Origin: Bacillota bacterium
GTDB taxonomy: Bacteria > Bacillota > Bacilli > Bacillales_B > DSM-18226
Reading direction: 5' to 3'
Assembly (NCBI GenBank): GCA_021821235.1
Contig: JAKACS010000040.1
Span: forward strand, 1-11,701
DNA: 11,701 nt
Of this stretch, positions 6,982 to 11,701 are shown one piece after another (position 1 is the stretch's first letter; every line of letters begins with the position of its first letter). The notes beneath the pieces are model-generated. The model was not told the DNA's origin, did no database searches, and was given only the letters and a program-made list of their open reading frames with translations. A program made the position numbers and the translations under genes.

Positions 6982-7674
6982 CTAACGAGCTGTATGCTGT
7001 TTTGGTTCGCGTTTGCGGTATACGACATAGCTCCTTGATAAATAACGCACCGGCAAGCTAAAGACGTGAACGAGCCGGGTAAATGGCCAAACAGCAAAAA
7101 TCCCCATTGCCGCTACCATATGAATTTTAAACCACAGCGGCACATTCACAAGATTGCTTGCATCCGCACGGAAGAGGAGAACGCTCCGCAGCCAGGGGCC
7201 GATCGTTGTTCGGTAATCAAATCCTTTTGGGTTGATATTCAAAAGAGTGGCTGATAGTCCGGATAATGCAACAACTGTTAAAAGAAGAAGTGCTACGTAA
7301 TCACCTTTCGTGCTCGTTGCAATAATCCGGCGCACCGTGATGCGGCGATAGCTTAAAATAATCAAGCCTGCGACCGCAGCAATCCCTGCCGGAATCCCGC
7401 CGATCAAGGCGACCGCATGATATGTTTCTTCACTTATTCCCAGTGTTTCATAAACCTCGACCGGAATGATTAACCCGGCAACATGGCCGAAAAATACAAA
7501 GATAATGCCAAAATGGAATAAATTTGAGCCGACACGCAGCAGTTTTTTTTCTAAAAGCTCACTTGACTTTGATGTCCAGCCAAATTGATCATGATTGTAC
7601 CGATAAATATGGCCAAAAATAAATATGGTCAGGACGATATAAGGAAAAATTACCCAAATAAATTGGTTGACCAT
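6982..7674 (-). CDS. narI: Respiratory nitrate reductase gamma subunit (cytochrome b)
   Basis: Membrane anchor of the NarGHI complex. It oxidises menaquinol and passes electrons through two b-type hemes to NarH. The 230-residue product has about five membrane segments and the four expected heme-ligand histidines: H54 (NLFHFG), H64 (FFGHVAGL), H185 (KIHMVAAM) and H203 (RLVHVFS), matching the spacing of the E. coli ligands. Length fits the family. The ATG at 7674 lies inside the end of narJ (25-base overlap), and its ribosome binding site (GGAGGGGTGA) is within narJ coding sequence, so translation is likely coupled. It is the last gene of the operon and ends at the bidirectional terminator. Confidence 0.96.
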   Translation of the reverse strand: MVNQFIWVIFPYIVLTIFIFGHIYRYNHDQFGWTSKSSELLEKKLLRVGSNLFHFGIIFVFFGHVAGLIIPVEVYETLGISEETYHAVALIGGIPAGIAAVAGLIILSYRRITVRRIIATSTKGDYVALLLLTVVALSGLSATLLNINPKGFDYRTTIGPWLRSVLLFRADASNLVNVPLWFKIHMVAAMGIFAVWPFTRLVHVFSLPVRYLSRSYVVYRKREPKQHTAR

Positions 7675-8228
7675 GTTTCTTCACCCCTCCGCTTTGTTTT
7701 TGTTATTCCTGCTTCTTTCACCGCTTCTACAACGGCCTCAAGGACATGGCGGTACAGGTTGTTTTGTTCAGTTAAGCGATCGCGTATCTCAACCATATTC
7801 TCAAAATACCGTTCAAAAACAGGCTGAAGTGTCTCCTTATCCACTTGCCCGGCAAATTCAAGCATCATTGGCAAAAAGTCGGGCAGTTCAAGCTCGGTCG
7901 CTTCAAAACCATGAAGTTTGTAATAATTTTTCAAAAACAGGAGATCAATTCCTCGTTCTCTCTGTTCACCAGATGTCATATACGTAACATACAGGTTTGT
8001 TTTCTTGCCAAAATCAAAGGTGTAAACATAGGTATGAATGAACTCGTCAATTGTTAGCTTCTTTGCCGCAGTAATAAATTGCCCGAGCTCCTGTTTTATT
8101 TTACCTGGTGGAAGTTCTTTAACATCCGCCTCCTCAAGATCAGACAACGACTCGTGGAATACCTGATCCGGGTAAGCTAATAAATACGAACATATTTGAA
8201 AGACGCTTTGAATTTCATCATAAAGCAA
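7650..8228 (-). CDS. narJ: Nitrate reductase molybdenum cofactor assembly chaperone
   Basis: System-specific cytoplasmic chaperone of the TorD/NarJ family. It binds apo-NarG and helps insert the molybdenum cofactor and, in relatives, the proximal iron-sulfur cluster before membrane docking; it is not part of the mature enzyme. The 192-residue, mainly helical product carries the family signatures YVYTFDFGKKTNLYVTYMT (67-85) and ELPDFLPMMLEFAG (114-127). The start is TTG at 8228, backed by AGAAGGTGA (8235-8243) six bases upstream; the nearby ATG is out of frame. It follows narH after 58 bases in which no separate gene is visible, and its 3' end overlaps narI by 25 bases. Confidence 0.94.
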   Translation of the reverse strand: MLYDEIQSVFQICSYLLAYPDQVFHESLSDLEEADVKELPPGKIKQELGQFITAAKKLTIDEFIHTYVYTFDFGKKTNLYVTYMTSGEQRERGIDLLFLKNYYKLHGFEATELELPDFLPMMLEFAGQVDKETLQPVFERYFENMVEIRDRLTEQNNLYRHVLEAVVEAVKEAGITKTKRRGEETWSTNLFG

Positions 8229-8234
8229 ATTCGT

Positions 8235-8243
8235 TCACCTTCT
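8235..8243 (-). promoter_or_regulatory. Ribosome binding site that sets the TTG start of narJ
   Basis: On the minus strand AGAAGGTGA is followed by six bases and TTG at 8228-8226. No in-frame ATG near this position would give a full-length protein. Confidence 0.8.
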
Positions 8244-8286
8244 TTTTTAGGATGGGAAAGCTACCTTTCTCCTCCATGCATTAAAT

Positions 8287-9756
8287 TTAAGACAATGTTC
8301 CGCATGCACCTGGTCCACCAGCGAAAGCCAAGCCGCAAGTACCTTGCTCATCATAGAGATCAGCTACTTCCTCGCGGTGTGACGGCGGAATGACAAAGCG
8401 ATCCTCATATTTTGCAATTGCAAGCAGACGGTACATATCCTTGATATCCTGTTCACTTAAGCCAAGCTCTTCAGCAACCTTACCATTTGGCTGTTTATTC
8501 GTTTGTACGCTCCGCATATAGCTTCTCATTACAGCCATTTTTTTCAGTGTTGATCGGATATGGGTTTCATCACCTGCCGTTAAAAGATTGGCCAGGTATT
8601 CAATCGGAATCCGCATTTCGTCAATTGCCGGGAAAATATCTTCTGCGTTTGAAGAAGAACCGACACCTTCAAACATATTCATGATCGGGCTAAGCGGTGG
8701 AATATACCAAACCATTGGCAGTGTGCGGTATTCCGGATGGAGCGGAAGTGCAATTTTCCATTCCTTAATCATCCGGTAAATTGGCGATTTTTGCGCAGCC
8801 TCAATCCACTCCATTGGGATCCCTTCTTCACGGGCTTTCGCCACAATTTCAGGATCATTTGGATCCAAAAATACTTCTAGCTGTGCATGATACAGGTCTT
8901 TCTCGTCTGCCATTGCCGCTTCCTGAACTTTATCGGCATCATAAAGCATTACGCCGAGGTAACGAATCCGTCCAACGCAAGTTTCCGAACAAATGGTTGG
9001 CAGCCCTGCTTCAATTCGCGGGAAGCAAAGGGTACATTTTTCCGCTTTGTTTGTTTGCCAGTTAAAATAAACTTTTTTATACGGGCAGGAAGACACGCAA
9101 TGTCTCCAAGCGCGGCAAGCGTTTTGGTCAACGAGGACAATACCGTCTTCCTCCCGTTTGTACATCGCCCCGGACGGGCAAGCGCTGACGCACGATGGAT
9201 TGATGCAATGCTCGCAAATCCTTGGAAGATACATCATGAAAACATCTTCAAATTCTGTTCGAATTTGGTTTTCCATTTTTTCAACGTTTGGATCTTGCAA
9301 ACCCGTCACATGAGCACCAGCCAAATCATCTTCCCAGTTCGGTCCCCAGAGAATATCCATATATTCGCCAGTTAGCGCCGATTTTGGGCGGGCAACTGGC
9401 TGCGTTTTTCGCTGTGGACTGTTTGTCAAATTCTCGTAATCATAATTCCATGGCTCATAATAGTCATCGATTGTTGGCAAGTTCGGGTTATAAAAAAGAT
9501 TCAGCAAGCGGTTCGTTTTCGAGCCAGATTTTAATTGCAGCTTACCATTTTTTACTTCCCAGCCGCCTTTATATTTTTCCTGGTCTTCCCAACGTTTCGG
9601 GTAACCAAGCCCCGGCTTCGTTTCGACATTGTTAAAATACATATATTCCGCACCTGGACGATTAGTCCAGGTGTTTTTGCATGTTACACTGCATGTATGG
9701 CAGCCAATGCATTTATCCAAGTTCATGACCATTCCGATTTGTGCTTTAATCTTCAA
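8287..9756 (-). CDS. narH: Respiratory nitrate reductase beta subunit (iron-sulfur)
   Basis: Electron-transfer subunit linking NarI hemes to NarG. From TTG 9756 the product is 489 residues and starts MKIKAQ, as B. subtilis NarH does. Four cysteine groups are present: C16, C19, C22, C26 (CIGCHTCSVTC); C181, C184, C189, C193 (CEHCINPSCVSAC); C214, C220, C224 with W217 in place of a cysteine; and C241, C244, C256, C260. The tryptophan is normal for NarH and marks the [3Fe-4S] cluster; the others bind [4Fe-4S]. The tail carries CGLAFAGGPGACG. The longer frame to 9765 is rejected because the GGAGG would touch that start codon. The start overlaps the narG end by 11 bases, with the ribosome binding site inside narG, which implies translational coupling. 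Confidence 0.96.
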   Translation of the reverse strand: MKIKAQIGMVMNLDKCIGCHTCSVTCKNTWTNRPGAEYMYFNNVETKPGLGYPKRWEDQEKYKGGWEVKNGKLQLKSGSKTNRLLNLFYNPNLPTIDDYYEPWNYDYENLTNSPQRKTQPVARPKSALTGEYMDILWGPNWEDDLAGAHVTGLQDPNVEKMENQIRTEFEDVFMMYLPRICEHCINPSCVSACPSGAMYKREEDGIVLVDQNACRAWRHCVSSCPYKKVYFNWQTNKAEKCTLCFPRIEAGLPTICSETCVGRIRYLGVMLYDADKVQEAAMADEKDLYHAQLEVFLDPNDPEIVAKAREEGIPMEWIEAAQKSPIYRMIKEWKIALPLHPEYRTLPMVWYIPPLSPIMNMFEGVGSSSNAEDIFPAIDEMRIPIEYLANLLTAGDETHIRSTLKKMAVMRSYMRSVQTNKQPNGKVAEELGLSEQDIKDMYRLLAIAKYEDRFVIPPSHREEVADLYDEQGTCGLAFAGGPGACGTLS

Positions 9757-11701
9757 GCCAATCAACCTCCTTCAGTTTGCGGATGACCACGTTCAAGTCG
9801 CGCTGATTACCTGTTGGGCCATAATAGTTGTAGCCGTAGCTAAGCTGGCCGTACCCGCCGATCATATGGGTTGGTTTCACATGGATCCGCGTTGGGCTGT
9901 TATGGGTGCCGCCACGATTATTTGTTAATTTTGTTCCCGGTACATTGATATGCCTGTCCTGGGCATGGTGCATGAATGCCATTCCTCTTGGCATCCGGTG
10001 GGAAACAACCGCTCTTGCCACAACAACACCATTTCGGTTGAAGCATTCGATCCAGTCGTTGTCGACAACGCCGACTTCAGCAGCATCGTCCTTGTTCATC
10101 CAGACGGTTGGACCGCCGCGGAACAGTGTCAGCATTGGCTGGGAATCAAAATACATGCTGTGGATTGACCATTTGTTATGCGGTGTTAAATAATTTAAGA
10201 CAATTTCTTTTCCTTCGACTTCAGGGCGATTGTTTTTAAACGGTTTATGGTTCAAAATCGGTTTGAACGTTGCCATTGCTTCGCCAAATTCCTGCATCAT
10301 TTCATGATCAAGATAGAACGATTGCCGGCCGGTGACCGTGCGCCACGGAATCAACCGCTCCACATTTGTCGTAAATGGCGAATAGCGGCGTCCGCCTTTT
10401 TCAGACCCACTGAATGCCGGCGAGGTAATCACGGTTTTCGGCTGTGCGGTAATCTGCGCAAACGTAAAGCATTCTTCCTCACGCTCTTCAGCAAGATCTG
10501 CAAGCTGCAGATCGGTATTTTTTTCAAGTGCTTTCCATGCCTTCACGGCCATATGTCCATTCGATGTGGATGATAATGTTAAAATCGCTTCAGAAACGTT
10601 TTTCGCCGATTCGATATTTGGACAGCCTTCCCCAACGCCAATCCGGACAGTTCCGAGGTCTTTTTTTAATTTCTCATATTCATCGCTTGCCGACCAGGAA
10701 ATTCCTTTAATGCCATATGGCAGGTTTTTAATATTCGGTCCAAGCGCGGTCATTTTTTCAGAAATCAGTTTAAAGTCGCGTTCGACAACATGGATTTGCG
10801 GCATAGTTTTACCAGGAATCGGCTCACATTCACCTTTGCTCCAGTCTTTGATAGCCCCAAGCGGCTGGGCCATCTCCTGTGGTGTATCGTGCTGCAGCGG
10901 TGTGGCGACAACTTCTTTCACCGGATCAAGCTTCAGTTCGGCTGCGAGCTCGGAAACCGACTTTGCCAATGCTTTAAAAATCTCCCAGTCCGATTTTGCT
11001 TCCCAAGGTGATGAAATCGCTGGATTAAATGGATGAATAAACGGATGCATGTCGGTACTGCTTAAATCATGTTTTTCATACCAAGTTGATGCTGGTAAAA
11101 TCACATCGGAATACAGCGGTGTCCCTGCCATCCGGAAATCCAGGCTAATCAACAGATCAAGTTTTCCTTCCGGTGCTTCATCACGCCAGTTAATTTCCTG
11201 CGGCCGCAGCATGTCTTCATCCTCGTTTAATAAGCCATTCGTTGTTCCTAGAAGATGCTTTAAGAAATACTCATGACCTTTACCAGAACTGGAGATCAAA
11301 TTGGCGCGCCAAACAAATAAGTTGCGCGGATAGTTGACTGGGTTGTCAGGATCTTCGATCGCAAACTGCAATTTTTTCTCCTTTAATTGCCGGGCAACAT
11401 ATTGGCCGACTTCCGCCGGTGTAGACGCCCCATCAGATTCCGCTTCTTTATATAGATCGATTGTATTTTTATTAAAAGTTGGATAACTTGGAAGCCAGCC
11501 GAGTCTTGCTGCCATTACATTGTAGTCTGCATAATGTTCATAACGCGCTTTGCCAACTACCGGCGATACATGCTCACTAACAGGCTGTTCCTCGTAGCGG
11601 TACTGATCGGTTGCAAAATAGAAGAACGATGTTCCGTTTTGCAATTTTGCCGGCATCACCCAATCGCGGGCAGTGGCGATATTTTGCCAACCTTCTGCCG
11701 G
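9746..11701 (-). CDS. narG: Respiratory nitrate reductase alpha subunit, C-terminal part (cut by the window edge)
   Basis: Catalytic subunit of the membrane-bound nitrate reductase, reducing nitrate to nitrite at a molybdopterin guanine dinucleotide centre on the cytoplasmic side. The frame runs without a stop to the right edge: the first visible residues are PAEGWQNIATARDWVMPAKL. About 651 residues are visible, roughly the C-terminal half of a protein of about 1,220. Recognisable segments include DLLISLDFRMAGTPLYSDVI and LPASTWYEKHDLSSTDMHPF in the molybdopterin oxidoreductase domain, and a final cofactor-binding domain with WMNKDDAAEVGVVDNDWIE and LTNNRGGTHNSPTRIHVKP. The N-terminal [4Fe-4S] and Mo-ligand region lies outside. 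The GTG at 11659 is an internal valine codon, not a start. First gene of narGHJI; the promoter is outside the window. No frameshift or internal stop is visible. Confidence 0.97.
   Translation of the reverse strand, partial: PAEGWQNIATARDWVMPAKLQNGTSFFYFATDQYRYEEQPVSEHVSPVVGKARYEHYADYNVMAARLGWLPSYPTFNKNTIDLYKEAESDGASTPAEVGQYVARQLKEKKLQFAIEDPDNPVNYPRNLFVWRANLISSSGKGHEYFLKHLLGTTNGLLNEDEDMLRPQEINWRDEAPEGKLDLLISLDFRMAGTPLYSDVILPASTWYEKHDLSSTDMHPFIHPFNPAISSPWEAKSDWEIFKALAKSVSELAAELKLDPVKEVVATPLQHDTPQEMAQPLGAIKDWSKGECEPIPGKTMPQIHVVERDFKLISEKMTALGPNIKNLPYGIKGISWSASDEYEKLKKDLGTVRIGVGEGCPNIESAKNVSEAILTLSSTSNGHMAVKAWKALEKNTDLQLADLAEEREEECFTFAQITAQPKTVITSPAFSGSEKGGRRYSPFTTNVERLIPWRTVTGRQSFYLDHEMMQEFGEAMATFKPILNHKPFKNNRPEVEGKEIVLNYLTPHNKWSIHSMYFDSQPMLTLFRGGPTVWMNKDDAAEVGVVDNDWIECFNRNGVVVARAVVSHRMPRGMAFMHHAQDRHINVPGTKLTNNRGGTHNSPTRIHVKPTHMIGGYGQLSYGYNYYGPTGNQRDLNVVIRKLKEVDWLED
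9766..9772 (-). promoter_or_regulatory. Ribosome binding site that sets the TTG start of narH, inside narG
   Basis: AAGGAGG on the minus strand, nine bases before TTG 9756. It is directly adjacent to the alternative TTG at 9765, which argues against that longer start. Confidence 0.8.

Noticed and set aside
8229..8286. Possible regulatory hairpin in the 58 bases between narH and narJ
   Set aside because: Only a five-base-pair GAAAG/CTTTC stem is visible, with no T-run after it; too weak to call.
8887..9375. A 162-codon open frame on the plus strand inside narH
   Set aside because: It lies opposite a clearly conserved narH frame with all cluster cysteines; no ribosome binding site or recognisable protein features.
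8287..9756. Tryptophan replacing a cysteine in the third cluster motif of NarH, as a possible defect
   Set aside because: This replacement is a normal NarH trait that gives the [3Fe-4S] cluster.
10566..11036. A 156-codon open frame on the plus strand inside narG
   Set aside because: Antisense to conserved narG sequence; serine- and phenylalanine-rich composition typical of a complementary-strand shadow.
11657..11659. Possible narG start codon
   Set aside because: It is a GTG valine codon inside the sequence ARDWVMPAKL; the frame continues to the window edge with typical NarG residues, so it is internal.
1..11701. Search for mobile elements, CRISPR arrays, tRNAs, toxin-antitoxin or defence genes
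   Set aside because: Nearly all sequence is accounted for by conserved housekeeping or sporulation genes with consistent spacing; nothing of these kinds was seen.

Overview
The window looks like a chromosomal segment of an endospore-forming, nitrate-respiring Bacillaceae (Bacillus or Geobacillus-like). The grounds are a complete GerA-family germinant receptor operon, a sporulation-type histidine kinase, strong AGGAGG-type ribosome binding sites, frequent TTG/GTG starts and a narGHJI operon with Bacillus-type subunits. The coding content is ordinary. No mobile element, CRISPR array, tRNA or rRNA was seen. No gene-free stretch exceeds 300 bases; the longest is the roughly 214-base divergent region at 5454-5667.

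Layout. (1) 5-1480 (+): a PAS-PAS sensor histidine kinase, possibly cut by the left edge. It ends at a strong intrinsic terminator whose hairpin also encodes the last codons of the convergent gene. (2) 5453-1500 (-): a germinant receptor operon in the order A-C-B, the order of B. subtilis gerK. A and C overlap by 4 bases, and C and B are 25 bases apart. (3) 5454-5667: a divergent control region with a candidate sigma-G promoter facing each way and two inverted repeats between them. (4) 5668-5907 (+): a 79-residue protein with two membrane segments. Size, topology and position fit the small 'D' proteins known next to Bacillus germinant receptor operons. (5) 5997-6941 (+): an aldo/keto reductase with an intact catalytic tetrad. 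(6) 11701-6982 (-): narG (C-terminal half only), narH, narJ and narI, the membrane-bound respiratory nitrate reductase and its assembly chaperone. This operon converges on the reductase at a shared bidirectional terminator.

How the parts work together. The A, B and C subunits should form a nutrient-sensing complex in the inner membrane of the spore, and the small divergent protein may modulate it. NarI takes electrons from menaquinol, NarH passes them through iron-sulfur clusters, NarG reduces nitrate at the molybdenum cofactor on the cytoplasmic side, and NarJ assists cofactor insertion. The kinase probably feeds the Spo0 phosphorelay, judging by its H-box; no partner response regulator is present here.

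The most useful second looks are the divergent ger control region with its small gene, and the terminator hairpin embedded in the 3' end of the B-subunit gene.
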